This document shows positions 29,560 to 43,137 of a stretch of 64,000 nt of DNA, in pieces; position 1 is the stretch's first letter; each line of letters begins with the position of its first letter. Made by a program: the position numbers and the translations under genes. Source of the stretch: Crotophaga sulcirostris (lineage: Eukaryota > Chordata > Aves > Cuculiformes > Crotophagidae); assembly GCA_013397455.1 (NCBI GenBank), contig VYZB01000281.1, positions 372,001 to 436,000 on the forward strand, in the 5' to 3' direction. The notes beneath the pieces are model-generated. The model did not search any database. It had not been told where the DNA came from and saw only the letters and a program-made list of their open reading frames with translations.

Positions 29560-30056
29560 GCTCAGTGTTGCTGCTGGGTAGAAACAAGGTACCAGGCTGG
29601 ATAAAACAAGGTGGAGAACTTAGCCTAAATCTTAGCTTAATACTGGCTAATAATCTGCCTCTAGAAAGTAACATTCACATTCTTCCCACTTATGAACAGA
29701 CGGATTTTCTGTTATTAATTATGGAACACCGAGACAACACTCATAGGACAAAAAAGTTCATCATGGTTGTCAAAGGAATTAATGTTGCATTTAGAGGTTT
29801 TAATGGCATTTTTCTGTGTTTAGATTTTACAAAGATGATCAACCAGAGCTGAGAAATGCTAAAAGTCGTTACTAGAATGTATCAATATCAACAGGTTTAT
29901 ACTCAGAGATGTTTTTTTAAAGCAAGTAAACCCCTTGCTTTCATCAGAGGAATGTACAGATAGCTTTCAAAAATCCTGTGACACCAAACTAGAACTTTGG
30001 ATTTATAATTAACAAATCCAGTAACAGACTGAAGAGAGTCTTGCTTGGACCTTTTT

Positions 30057-30442
30057 ATGAGCCAACAGTGAGCCATGGCAGCCAAAAGGGCCAACCAAGC
30101 GTGTCCTGGGGTGCATCAAGCACAGCATTGCCAGCCCGTCCAGGCAGGTGATTGTCCCACTCTGCTCTGCACTGGTGAGGCCCCACCTCGAGTACTTTGT
30201 GCAGTTTTGGGCGCCACAGTGTAAAAAGGACATCAAGCTACTGGAGAGTGTCCAGAGGAGGCCACAAAGCTGGTGAAAGGTCTAGAGGGGAAGTCGTATG
30301 AGTCTGCCAGTATTCAAGAAGCATTTGGACAATGCCCTCAGTCACACGGCATGAATGTTGGGAGTGTCCTGTGTAGGGAAAGTTGTTGGACTCGATGATC
30401 CGTTTGGGTCCCTTCCAACTCGGGTGATTCTATGATTCTATG
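30057..30442 (+). mobile_element. CR1 LINE 3' fragment with internal deletion (intron 2)
   Basis: It starts at ATGAGCCAACAGTGAGCC, runs through the ORF2 C-terminus (CACTGGTGAGGCCCCACC), then jumps near 30298 directly to GTCTGCCAGTATTCAAGAAG and ends in GATTCTATGATTCTATG. The middle 3' UTR portion present in other copies is absent. It lies about 480 bp from MTMR2 exon 2. Confidence 0.93.
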
Positions 30443-30923
30443 TCAGAGCAATTTATTGTGACAGAAGATTATTTTATCAGCTTGGAGACTGCAAATGTTC
30501 TCTGAAAGATACTTCGAAGGACTCAGTGTTTACAAACAAACAGGAGTTCTCAAGAGAGAACTTCTCATATATAAACACAACAGGGAAAAAAAGTATACAC
30601 AACTGGCAGGTTGAGGATTTCACTTAAAGCACTTAAAAGAAAACGGAGTTCTTTGAAAATTCATCTGCAAGTATGGGTTTGTAAAGTCAGCTTTTTGAAG
30701 ATAAAAAAAAATTTATAAAGAAGAAGATAATATAGTAGAGATTAAACTTCAATTTCTGCTTCACCTGTTTGACTTTGGGTCCTTCTATGCTTTGACTACA
30801 TAAAATTTGGCATTAAACTGAAAGCTGAAAACACTTTATCTAAACTCACACGAGCAACAAACGTCCTCTGAAGGAGGCCACAATACATATATTTTTTCCT
30901 TTTTTAAGACAAATGATACTTAC

Positions 30924-31029
30924 CCTTAAATCTGGAGAGAAGTTGTCTGCTGACGTCGACACTGAGTCAGATGATACAGCAGAGGCAGATTTGGTGGGAG
31001 CAGAATGGTCCGAGTGAGAAGTGGAAACG
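30924..31029 (-). CDS. MTMR2: MTMR2 coding exon 2 (residues 22-57)
   Basis: The acceptor TTTATAG is followed by C, which completes the split Ser codon from exon 1, then 35 codons running from VSTSHSDHS to NFSPDLR, then the donor GTAAGT. It matches human residues 28-62 closely, including the run [10 protein letters not shown]. Ser53 here is in an SP motif and aligns with human Ser58, reported as an ERK-dependent phosphorylation site that controls which endosomes MTMR2 binds (family knowledge). The exon is rich in Ser and Thr and has no predicted fold. It is separated from exon 1 by 22.2 kb and from exon 3 by 17.2 kb. Confidence 0.96.
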
Positions 31030-33073
31030 CTATAAAGAGAAACACCACAATAGATCAAAAACATGCTCAAGAATGCTCAAAAGCCAACGAAGTATGGCCA
31101 CTTGCTTACAGTCATATCAGGCATTTTTCACTATTTCCACCCTGTCCATCCTCAGTTATTCAGCCCTCAGCAGTGGTTTAAGAGAGCCTCACAGTTATAC
31201 TCACTGTTGCCACGTATTACCGAAGTGTATACAATCCATGACCAAATGTCAGCTCGAACCAAGCCAACACCATCATGATTGGAAGCTTCATCAAACCCTA
31301 AATCACAGAAACTAAGGGTCTCCATTCCAGGCTTTCAGATGGGAGATATTAGTGCGCTGCAAGGGGATGAAAACAGACAGCCTCCTGAACGCACGCCAGC
31401 ACAACTCCAACCACAACTTTACAGTGCTGGAAGAAATTCAGAATAAAAGCTCTTTCCATCACACACAACTTTCCTCCTTCAGGTGTAAGTACAACCCTCA
31501 GAAAAATTACAAAGACTCTCCCATCTCTGGTGATACAAAGTGCGATTTACCGAATAACAAGGCAAACCAGAGATTTTCTTTTTCTATACAGTTTCCCTAG
31601 TATAGCTGGAAGCAATTAAAATAAGTCTATTTTATAGCATTTTTATGATGCAAACTCTCCTAGAACCATAATTGCTTAAAATTAGCATTTGATAATAATG
31701 GTCTAAAAATGCCAGCTGACTGTAAAGAAAGATCGTCTGTATTATGTTACACCCTGAAGCCACAATACAGCAGCAAACACTACCTGCACCAATTAATTCC
31801 CACACTCCTACCAACCCCAGGAAGGTTTTACCTGGATGTACAGACACTTGTAAGGATCAGCTTGCAAGCCTAGTCTTGTCCAAAGCAGAATACCAGCAGG
31901 AGTATTACCATTACTAGCTGTATTAATTAGACATCCGACAATCTAGAAAGAGCTATATCTGAGCTTCCAAAGGGTCTGAAGATCTGTTAATTGTCTGAAA
32001 ATTGTTTCATTGCAGGCAAACAGCTACCAAAAGGCCAAAATGTTCCATTTCTATTGCTATTCATCAATTTGGCAAAGTATTACACAGGCAGTGTTAAAAA
32101 CATAGACTACACCAATATTTGGCTCATGGTGGGAGTCAGTCCTTTCTCTCTAAGAATTAAAGGCAGCTATTTCAGCCTAAGAAGTAGAAACTTAGAAATG
32201 GAACCTTTGGGAACAGCAAAAAAATTATTTGGAATAAATGACACTAGTGTGCCAAATGAATAGCACAATTCCACTGAGTGCATCTGTTGTACACAGTTCA
32301 ACCACTAATCACTCAGCTTTCCAATTTGCTCATCTCTTGCAGTGTTGCCAGGTAAACTCATGAAATTTCGGACGAACAGTGGCACTTGTGCACACAACAC
32401 TGCTGACACTGCAACAGCCCCAGACCCTCCAACACAGGCAGAAAATAATCTTCCACTATAATAACAAGAACTGAATCTGCAAAGCCTCCTGTTCTTATGG
32501 GTCAAAATTCTCGTACATACACTGAATTTGTCAGCAGCTTCATGTTACAATAAAACTGATATAAAGTCTAAGCTGCTGCTGAATGTGTTGCTCATGTTCC
32601 CCTCTCTGCCTCCTCCTCTCAACCTGGGCTGCACACCGTTGCCATCTCCTTGCACTGGATGAGCATCACAGGATGCATGGTTCAATTTGCTGATCTGCTG
32701 GGACAGTAAACTATTAATAAACATGAAGAGAGTATTCTGTTGGATAATAGGGCTGATTGGATTCATTACATAGCCATATAAATCATCAGATGCAGGGCAT
32801 GGAGAGGGAGGAATCTGTGTCTGGAGACTATGAGGAAGGCTGAGAGCAATTCTGTGCACAGCAGCCTGCAGCATGCTAAATTAGGTTTAGCACTAAACCA
32901 CATTTTTACATTATTTAAATGAGCTCAGACCCCTGGATGCGTTCACTGAAATTCTTTTCATTCTGATTTCTGCATGGTCAGTCTTCCTCTTCCAACTGTT
33001 CACTCTCATATTTGCAACTGTTCAATTAATTTGATTTTTAAAAGGGGAGTGGGAGAAAAAAAAATAATCACAC

Positions 33074-33602
33074 TTCATAGAACGGTTTGGGTTGTAAGTG
33101 ACCTTAAAGATCACCCAGTTTCAATACCCCTGCCACAGGCTGGGACACTTCCCACTGGGACAGGCTGCTCAAAGCCTCATCCAACCTGGTCTTGAACACC
33201 TCCAGGGATGGGGCACCCACTACTTCTCTGGGCAACCTGTTCCAGTGCCTCACCACCCTCACAGTAAAAGATTTCTTCCTAATATCTAATATAAATCTAC
33301 CCCCCCTTCAGATTAAACCCCTTGTCCTATCACTACGGTCCCTGATAAAGAGCCCCTCCCCAGCTTTCCTCTAGGCCCCCTATAAGGTCTCCTTGGAGCC
33401 TTCTCTTCTCTAGGTTAAACAAGCCCAACTCTCTCAGCCTGTCCTTGTACGAGAGGTGCTCCAGCCCTCTGATCATCTTTGTGGCCCTCCTCTGGACTTG
33501 CTCTAACAGATCCATGTCCTTACTGTGCTGAGGACTCCAGAATTAAACGCAGTACTGCAGGTGAGGTTTCACAAAAGTGCAGTAGAGGGGGAGAATCACT
33601 TA
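33074..33602 (-). mobile_element. CR1 LINE 3' fragment (intron 1)
   Basis: The reversed CR1 tail (TTCATAGAAC, GGTTTGGGTTGTAAGTGACC) is followed by about 500 bp of 3' UTR and the C-terminal ORF2 remnant. It is similar in structure to the right half of the copy at 14748-15917. No target-site duplication was found by eye. Confidence 0.94.
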
Positions 33603-34579
33603 ATTTAATTGTTCCACAAAGCAGCACCAATTTCTTGTACAGCAAGCCATAAGGAAATATTACTTAAAGTTATCAGTGAAGAGCAGCAGATACTGTAGAA
33701 GTCTTTGTCACTGGGTAAGAACTCTTACTCCTGTCCTTGGGTCCCGACTGCGCTTTCTCCTGCAGCGGCTCCAGCCGGGGGAGCCAGAGGCTGAGAGTAA
33801 GCCTCCAGAAGCCATGCCTTCTAGCTCCCTCCCTTTCAAAGCCAAGAATTTTGTGTATTTAAATGCATTTTACAGGTCAGCAATTCTACTGAGTTTACAA
33901 GGCATTTAGCACAGGTGTAAACACACAAGCAAGGGGCCACATCAGCAGCTAACGTGGGCTGGGCATCCAGCGCAGGGCAGCTTATGCACTCAGCGAACAC
34001 CACTAAGCCACTGAGCACAGTAACCTATTAATAGAAGCATTTGCAGCAAGAATTTCACATCCTTTAGTCACAGAAGAGGCAGCTGGAAAGGCTAGAAAGG
34101 TTTAATGGAGTATGTTAGTCTCTCTGTTCCCAAGTTAGGGCAAGCTGCACCCAAACAACTCTTGAGACCTGCCTGTTCAGCCTGCTCTTAACAGCTCCAA
34201 AGGACTGAGAGTGCTAACAAAAGGATCAAAATTTCACCAGTTTTTCTGCTTACACAACTTGTCTGCCCTTGTACATTCCCAGTGTCTACCTAATACAAAA
34301 GCAATGATTATCTAATCATTGTAGACTAAAGATTTTGATGAAATTGGGAATTAATTTCACTTCAGCAGGCTAAGGGGGGGAAACCGCTTTACACAGGGGA
34401 AAAAAAAAAAAAAAGAACTGTCTGAGCTGTGAAAGTGTTTTGTGTTTATTGATCACACTTGGTTTCAAGTGGGTTTTAAAGAAGGAAAGCATTTGCATTT
34501 TAGAAGTGGATTTTCAAAAGCTCCCTGCACCAGCATCCCTCTGCTCCCACAGAAGCCACTGGTGAAGCCTCCCTCCAGC

Positions 34580-34800
34580 ACCAGCAGCACCAGCTGTAGG
34601 GAAGCGCCGCCTGCACACCCAGGGAACGATGCCGCGTGGATTAGGCAGCTCTGCACAGGATGCACAGGTTGCATGTTTGGCTCGCTGCCTCTCTTCTCCT
34701 CATCCATCATTCATAGGGAGCTGAGATGGAACGAAGGAGCCGACAACTGAAACGCCGCTGCCTTGCGGCTCCCTCCTCTTATCATCGTCAGGCAGTTGTG
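34580..34800. promoter_or_regulatory. CpG-rich patch in intron 1
   Basis: About 12 CpG in roughly 220 bp stand out from AT-rich, CpG-poor flanks. Nearby are an octamer-type ATTTGCAT at about 34492 and a TAATTAA homeodomain-type site at about 34829. It might be an enhancer or alternative first-exon region; human MTMR2 has extra exons between exons 1 and 2. Function is unproven. Confidence 0.3.
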
Positions 34801-37147
34801 TGGCCCCAGCTCTGCTGCTTTGCAAACTAATTAACCTGATGTCCCTCATGCACATGAGAAGTTTATTAGCTTCAGTGGCTTAGTCAATCTTGAGCTCTTC
34901 TCTGCTGCCAATGCAAAAGAAACAATCCTCAAACCACAGTTTCACATGCCTTTGGGTAGGGGAAGGGGGAGAGCATCCTGGGGCTGACAACGCAAACTCA
35001 GAGCGAGGAGACAAGAGCTCCCTCCATGCTTTGCCACTAGTCCTTCTGCATCACCTCAGTCAAATCATTTACTCCTGCTTCTGCCATGGCTTCTGCACAT
35101 TATCCCAGCATTCACCAACATAAAGTTAAAGCTGTCTCACACAATATTTTTGGCAGCATGACGGGGTACTTTTGGTGTCAGCCTAAAATGCTGAAGACCC
35201 TATCAAGGATGGTCTGTTCTCACAGGAACGTATCCCCAAAGCCTGTGTTCCACCAGTGAGACAACACAGAGAAAACCTGAGCAATGGCACAGCAATGTCA
35301 GTCAGACATACCTGTTGGGTTCAAGAGCACCTGACAAACACTTGCAAACAAAGATTTGGTCAGATTTCAGCAAGGGTTAAAAGTCACTGAAGTGGTGCCA
35401 ATCACTGCTAGCTGAACTTCTGGTTCAATGCAACTCCACAAACGTGTAAAACAACAATATTTTCTCTGAGCCACATTAAGGTTCTAGGAAACGACATACA
35501 CTCAGGTTCACAAAATACAGGAAAGAAAGGGAGTGCAGATGTTTCTGTAAGGAACCTGTAGAGACCAAGGACCTCCTGGGAACGTTCCTCTTCCTGTGCT
35601 TCAGGCCCAGGCAGGTCTTCACGGTTCTTGCTGATGGCTGTGTTAAGTGCCAAAAGAGACCCCTACAACAGTTCAAAAGCACCTCCAGGGAAAGCACCCT
35701 ACTCCTGTTACTGCCAGCCCCGTTTACTCCTCTCCTTCCTCCCTCTCTATGCAGAAATGGGAAACAGGTTTAGGATGCAATTAACATTGATATATGTCTT
35801 TCATCTTAGTAACTATTTTTATTATTTAAATGCATTTTTATGGCCAGATTTTGAATGATAAATGAGCCCAAATGAAGGCTGTTGGCACAACGGCCTTGTA
35901 CAGTATCTACATGCAGTATTAACCCCTTGGCTACATGGAATATATATATGCAACTAGTAGAAGAATTACAATGGAAACCAAAGCACAATGACAACTCCTG
36001 ATAAAGTGCTCAACGTTATTATTAGGACTATCTCACAACATGCCAGATGGTTTTCAAACATAATCCAGACTCAGACAGATGCCCTCTGGTGATTCTTGTT
36101 CAGGCAGCTCACAGGTATTACTGCACCTGTAGCAGAACTGAAGGTATGCCAGTGTGCTTAGCTTAAACTGTCAACAAAGATGCAAAGAAGCTTCAAGCAG
36201 AAGTGTCTGAGACACGCAAACTTATCCTGTTAAACTGTGAAGGTGGAGGGGAAGTATTTTTGTGGAAAGCAGTGATAAAGTCTTCGGCCACTTCAAAAAG
36301 TGTTGTTAAATGGCATCTGCTAAAGACATCTGAAGCAATCTCTACCCTAGGATCACTGCAATCTAGTGTAAAAAAGTCAAAAAAAAAGAAATAAAAACTT
36401 GTAGTTGCCATTTGTTTTGCCAACAGTTACAGAAAGAGTTGGAATATGAAGTTATTGCTTTCCTAGAGTAGATAAGCTACATTTTTTCCTGGAAGGAGAA
36501 AGCCCAAGTATAGCTTCTGAAGATGGTAATTTGACTGCATGAGGGTTCAAGCACAACACAGTGACCTCAGGTCAGGTGGAAGATAAGCACAGTGATGCAA
36601 AGGAAGCACCCAAAGCAAACTGTAAAGTCTCACAGCATTCACCTGATGCAGACATATACACCATACAGGACTGATGTATATTCTGCTCCTCCCTGTATCC
36701 TTACCCCTATTGTAGGAAATTCAATACAATGTTCTTTGTACTCCAGAAAGAGGATATTTTCCTTATCTGTCCCCACCTTCCACAGGAAGGAAAACTCCTA
36801 GGAGTTCTTGACAAAGAGCTTTCTGTGAACACAAGCCTAAGGATAACCATACCATACAAGTTCTTGAGTCACATAGCTGAAGAGAAGAAGAAAGTCACAA
36901 CAACCAATTTCATGCTTGGCGTAAAACCCAAGAACAACTTCTGGCAAAACTTGAAACAAAGATCATGACATTATTAAGGGATGGCCCAGCTAAACCATCC
37001 CAGTTTGTAATTGCTGAGAAAGGTCATTTCCAAGGCAAGCATCTTGAAGGTGTGCCTCTTTATGTTCATCAAGAACATGAAAAATATACATATATCCACT
37101 TTCCTAAATATAAGAAACAATCCTTTGCTGAAAGTGACTGGCTACAA

Positions 37148-37330
37148 TGAGGGCGGTGAGACACTGGAACAGGATGCACACAGAAACTGTGGATGCCTCA
37201 TCCTTGAAGGCGTTCAATGCCAGGTCAGATGAGCAACTTGTTCAAGTGAAAAGTGTCCCTGTCCATGGCAGGGGGCTTGGAACTAGATGTTTAAGGTCCC
37301 TTCCAACCCAAAGCATTCTATGATTCTATG
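37148..37330 (+). mobile_element. CR1 LINE short 3' fragment (intron 1)
   Basis: About 180 bp of CR1 3' end: GGCGGTGAGACACTGG, then GTCCCTTCCAACCCAAAGC, then the tail CATTCTATGATTCTATGG. Heavily 5'-truncated. Confidence 0.9.
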
Positions 37331-40300
37331 GGTAACAACTCCCTGAGAAACTACTGAAAAAAACTGAAGACATTTGTAAAAAAAATTAAAAATGAGGAAA
37401 AAGCCTTTATCTTGCTCAAAAAAAGGACAACAAAAAGGAAAAAAAATAAACAGATGACTGGAAACCTGTGTCTGAGTCTAACACCCAAAACTCTATGAAA
37501 AACTGATAGGACAGGAGGTAAACACCACTCTGGAAAAAATGCCATTTTTTTTTACATGGAGCTCAACAGGAACAATGTTTTGTACCAACATCTTAAAATA
37601 CCGACCTGGCTCACTCCTATAAATAATACAACCAAAATGCAATCACTGATAATAAAGTCAGCTTTCTAGAACCTTCCTTACGAATGCTCCTTCCCTACCA
37701 GTACAACCAGTAGCTGCTTTGTTACTTGCAGAGTTGTGCCAGTTACTCAGGTGCTCACATCATTTCTTCTGTTATCAAATTGAAAGTTTTGTTTCAATAG
37801 TCACTGAGCCGACATGGAAAACAGGTGATAAAATGCACCGCTGGGCGACACAGTTTCAGCCACAGAGGTCATAAATGAGAAAAACACTGCAGAGGGCAAA
37901 TTTCCATTTCCTCTCTTCCTGTTTTTGTAAAAGTTTCTCATTATGTACATTCCTAAAAATTAATCAAGGTGAAAACTGCAAATTAGTGATGACTAGTGAC
38001 AAATACAATTTAATTTGGAAGCTTCAGATGCCAAGAGAGAAGGACACAATTGGTTCAAATTTACAGCAGAGCCTTCAATAGGAGCACCTGCAGCACTTGG
38101 GCACTTCTCTTAGAGGTACCGAGCACTTTCTGCTCACTTCCCAAGCTCATCTGACAACTACCCCTCATCAATACTTTCAACACTCCTGTTTCTTTTAGGG
38201 AACAGAAAAGAAATACCAAAAAAACCTTTTGGGTCACATCAGAGCAAAGGGAGACAATCCGGTGCTTGTTCCCCATGAATATGACTTTGTCCTAGCTCGT
38301 ACTGGCTGAGCTGGCCAGGGAAATCCAGCTGCTGCCCACATCAAGCTCTCCCATTTACAGCAGCTCTCTGTGCATCTGTGCTAAGGCTAAGTGGTCCTCA
38401 TAGTCCTTATCTGTGTGTGTATACATACACATATACCTAAGGGTACTCAGAAGTCCCTCATATGCCCCTCTTCAGGCAAGCACATGAAAGCATGGTTGGC
38501 ATCTGACCAAACTGGACTGGAGCCTTCCAGTAGGAGCCGGCCACTTTGCGCTGGCTTCCACTCTTGCCATGGGGCTCTTGCCACTGTAAATGAAGTTTTA
38601 CCATCTTAACAGCATCTCTCCCAGGACAAGAATCCCATGGTGCTCAGCATAAAAACAGGCAACGCCTCTCCCAAAGAGCTTACATGGATAAACAAAGGAG
38701 TAGTATCTCCAGGGAAATAGAAAATCAAACCAGGCTTATTAGACTTAAACAAGTACCAAAGAAAACTCCCTATAGCACACGAGATGCACTCTTACCCCTC
38801 CAAACAGCCAGGACCCTGAGAAGACAGTCAATTGCTACATTTCAGCAGTACACGGAACTCACAATCTTTCTAATCATTTGAAGATCTCACATCAACCTCT
38901 GCTTGACCTGTAACAATCTCAGAGTGGGGAAGAAAAGCCATAAACAAATATGCTTTTGAAGGAAAGAAAGGCTTCCTCTGACATTCAGAGGAGGCAGACA
39001 GTTATAGAATATAATAATGCACCCGTTCCATTCAAAAGGGCTGGCGATGTCAGAGCTTAACAACATCTTAAAAAGAAGCCATTTCAGCAAACAAATCATT
39101 GTGCAAGTGTGTGACAGCCCTAAAATAGCCCCCCACGCCACTTGCCTGAATGGAAAAGATTCCCTTCTGTTGCCAAGCAAAGCTGGGTCTCAGTCAGACT
39201 TCAACGTTCCAAGGCAGGAAAATGCCATTTTTTAAAAGTTGATCCTTTCAAGTAGCATCCTGAGCTGGACATATAGTACATGTTTTCCCATGAGCCATAA
39301 AGAGAATGTCCTATATTTTGACTGTGACCAAGCTTTTCTAGGAATGCAAATTTTGCTCTCAACAGTTACACAATGGACTACAGTGTCACAAGCACCGTCC
39401 GTGCTCCATTAGTCATTCTTTTATTATTTTTTTTAAACAGAAATCCACAAAAGGTCTACAGTGTGTGTAGAGCACTTGCTAAACAATAGGCTGATTGTTT
39501 AAAATATTTGCAAGATTCCGAGAATAGAAAGCCAACACCCAAAGACAAACCAATAAGCACTACGTAATTAATAACAGCGCGCAGCCCACAGTATCATGCT
39601 TTCATGAGTCAAACAACCCAGAAGGTAAAAAACAGGATGATCAGCAGCTATCAGGGGCCTGAACCAATGTCCTCTGATCAGCACGTGGAAGATAACTACA
39701 AAATGATTTGTATTCATGAGAGGAACAAAAGGGGAGTTAAGTTTGTAAAAAGCTCCAGATTGGTATGGGACGGTGCTCAGCAACAAGCAATAAATAATAA
39801 GAAAAAACCCCCACGTATTTTACAAAAAGTTGTTAGACTTCTGCTGGGAACTGACATTTTACCTCTGTTTCACCAATTAAATTTCAGCCCATATCTAGAG
39901 AGTCCAAAATTAGTTACTACCTCCTGAAAGCGGGCTGATAATCCAGTGCTTTGGTCTGATTCCAGTTCCTAATGGAAATGTTTGGCTTGCAAAATCCACC
40001 ACTAGCGCAAGCACTTTTGGTTGCAGCATTAGCAGTTAGCACTGCGAGCAGCGGGCAAGGCAACCCATCCACCTCCTCCAGGGGAGGAATGGTGGAAAGG
40101 CAGCCCAATTGTTCTTGCTTTGCCCTAGTGCCTGGGAGAAAGTTTTGAGAGACTTCCTGGAGATGCTGCGCTTGTCTGGGTCTCTGCCACAAAGCTCTGA
40201 GGTTTCCAGTCACCAGGAAAGACCCTTAGCATCGAAAATAAATTAAGACTATAAGGGGTGAGAGGGGTTCAAAACACAGCCCTGTTTACTGTCAACACAA

Positions 40301-40960
40301 ACAATGTTGCCTGCTAGGACAGTGCTGCCACCCACTCGTCTCTGCACCTTCCTACACATTAGGTTATGGCTATGCTTTCTGGGATCATCTGGAGTTGTTC
40401 AGAAGGATCTCAGAGCCTTTGTTTTCAAATATAAGATGCCGTGTTAAGTAAGACTGAATTAAAAGCGAAGAAGATCCCCTCAGGAAAACAGTTTTTCTAG
40501 GTCAAATATTGCTAAGGGAGGAAGCTCCAACACCTCAGCTCCAGCACCACCTTCAGATGGTGGAAGAAGTGCTGCACAGTGACAGAGAGAAAGCCATCAG
40601 GGAGATCACTGACTGATGGGACATCTGGTAAGTATTCTCTGGGGTTGTGATGAATCATCACATGTCCTGACTTGCAGCTTTCTCCCCGAAACAGCCGGGG
40701 CAGCAGCCTGGGCTGACCATAGCCAACGGGCTCTCCACGTAGCATGACTGCCTCTAGCCAAAAGGCAGCTCAAGAATCCAAATCCAAGTATTTCCTCATG
40801 CTACAAGACCATCCATGTCTCTTAACTGATTCAATGGCTTAGGACATTTTGTGGCAGAGAAGTAAGAGACCTGGGCAGTGCTGCTATCTCCTACATTAGA
40901 GCAACCTTGGATTTACCACTGCACCCCACAGGAGAACTAGTGTTGGCAACATCTAATTGT

Positions 40961-41510
40961 CACAGAATCATAGAATTGTTCAGTTTGGAAAAGACCTTTA
41001 GGATCATTGAGTCCAATCACAAACCTAGCACTGCCAAGTCCACCACTAAACCAGATCCCTAAGCACCACATCTACATGTCCCTTAAATACCTCCAGGGAT
41101 GGTAACTCAACCATATCCCTTGGCAGCCTGTTCCAGTGCTTGATGATCCTTTCAGTGAAGTAATAGTTCCTAATCTCCAATCTAAACCTCCCCTGGTGCA
41201 ACCTGAGGCCATTTTCTCTCATCCTATCCCTTATTTCTTGAGAGAAGAGACCAGCACCCACCTCACTACAACCTCCTCTTAGGTAGATGAAGAGGGCAAT
41301 AAGGTCTCCCCTCAGCTTCCTTTTCTCCAGATCAAACAACCCCAGTTCCCTCAGCTGCTCCTCACAGGACTTGTGCTCCAAACCCTTCACCAGCTTCATT
41401 GCCCTTCTCTGCACAAGCTCCAGCACTTCAATGTCCTTTTGCAGTGAGGAGCCCAAAACTGAACACAGTATTTGAGGTGCAGCCTCACCAGCGCCGAGCA
41501 GAGGTGGAAA
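40961..41510 (-). mobile_element. CR1 LINE 3' fragment (intron 1)
   Basis: It begins CACAGAATCATAGAATTG and continues through the 3' UTR into the ORF2 C-terminus. On the minus strand a 136-codon frame (41046-41456) reads [19 protein letters not shown], typical of the CR1 end, and a downstream region like [15 protein letters not shown]. It has the same orientation as MTMR2, so it is transcribed sense within the intron. Confidence 0.94.
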
Positions 41511-43116
41511 CTGTCTTCACAGGTACTCTTAATGTAGACACAAGTCATTGGGTCCTACACACAGTTCAAAACGACTCTTTCCCTTTACCAACATTTATAT
41601 TTACCACCTAAACTTACACCCCTTTCCTTTAAAAATGTATTAAGACAGATAAAAACATAGAAATAAAAAAATGATCAGTTTTTTGATGCAAATTCAGACA
41701 GTCCCACGATAAGTTGCAAAAATAATTCCAGACTCTAAAAGCAAGGAGAAGTAAAAAAAATGGAAAACAACATGGGATATAAAATTTTCTGTTGCTTGTT
41801 ATTTTATTATTTTTTAAAGAAATCTATTAACTTGATCAAGGAAAGAAATAGAAATAATACCTACATTAGTAAGTACTCACCTCAGCACAGAAAGGAGAAC
41901 TGGATAATAAGACAGATATAACTCCTCTTTTCCTATTTGTGTTCTGGCAGTGCTTTAATTTCTAGTTGCATACTAAGAAGCAGTTATGTATAGTTCAACC
42001 AAATATATGCATACTTCCCACAGTTCATGTGCTGTCTCAATTTTCCTTTTAGATTCCCACCTATTTCCCTATTTAAAAAACACCTTAGGTAGAACATAAC
42101 ACATTGTTAAATGTTCTGATTTTCCTTCAAACACACACACCACACAATCCCCTCACCCCAATAAAACAAACACCTACAGGAATTAAAAATACCAGGAATT
42201 TACTCATCGTTGACATCAGTTGTTCCATACTAGGAATAATCAAAAGGAGGAAAGGATATATATACGCAGCCAATCTGGATAGTCTTGTATCACCTAGCAA
42301 AACTTATGTGAAACACCTGAATAATCTTTCAAAGCCATTATGCAGCTGCATGCTCTGCCAGACCCAGCTCAAAAAAGGATTAGGAACAACTATATTCTGT
42401 CAGTAGCCAAGCCCCTACATGAAACTGGTCCTTATCAGAGTTTCAAGGCTAAAGTCAGCCAAGTGTTCAATAATTTGGAGGCTTTATTTCCAGAAATTCA
42501 AGCTCAGACAACACAGGAAGTTTTCAGAAATGTTGAGCACCTGTATCTTGTCATGACTTCCAAAGAGCCCAGCATCTCTGAAGACTGAGGTCCATCACTT
42601 ATACATGGGAACAACTTTCCTCACTCAGTCCCACAATACAAAGCTCAGTTTTTGAAGTCCTCAGCAGCCATTGATTTCTATACCTACATGAAGAAACAGG
42701 TTTAGGAAACCAAAGACTACAAAATTGTGCTTTCTCATCAGTTGCCAAGAGCTTTAGTTAATAAGGAAAAACAGAACAATAACATGAGTTAGGAAATAGT
42801 TCCTTCCTTTTTTTTTTTTTTTTGAGTGGAGAACAACTCAAACTCAATGCACTTTTTGCCCTGCCACATGATTGGGAGGGAGTTCTGTGTAGGTGGTCAC
42901 ATCTGAATTACTCACTGTAGTATCTCCTTACAGTCAGTGGGGAGAGACATGACTCACTCTTCCCCATTGTCTACAAAAAGAAACCTAGAGGCTAGCAGAG
43001 ACCTGTATCAGTCCAGTGAGATGAGACAAATCTCATCCAGGGTGCCAATATTTTTCTTCATGCAAGGTGGAAGCAGGAAGTGGAAGCAGGAGATGGACTC
43101 TAGAATATGTTTTAGC

Positions 43117-43137
43117 AAAAAAAAAAAAAAAAAAAAA
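43117..43137. repeat. Poly(A) run of 21
   Basis: Twenty-one consecutive A in intron 1, with no recognisable retroposon upstream. A 16-T run lies 300 bp to the left at 42808-42823. Confidence 0.95.

Larger units (their letters stand above)
13744..30923 (-). other. MTMR2: MTMR2 intron 2 (17,180 bp)
   Basis: Bounded by donor GTAAGT and acceptor TTTTGCCTAG. It contains CR1 at 14748-15917, 28009-28047 and 30057-30442, the poly(C) at 23802-23814, a CA repeat near 27170 and the hairpin at 29490-29559. Long stretches (16-23.8 kb, 23.8-28 kb) show no recognisable gene or repeat. The frame at 18899-19372 (157 codons, minus) sits in more GC-rich DNA but has no known motif. Confidence 0.85.
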
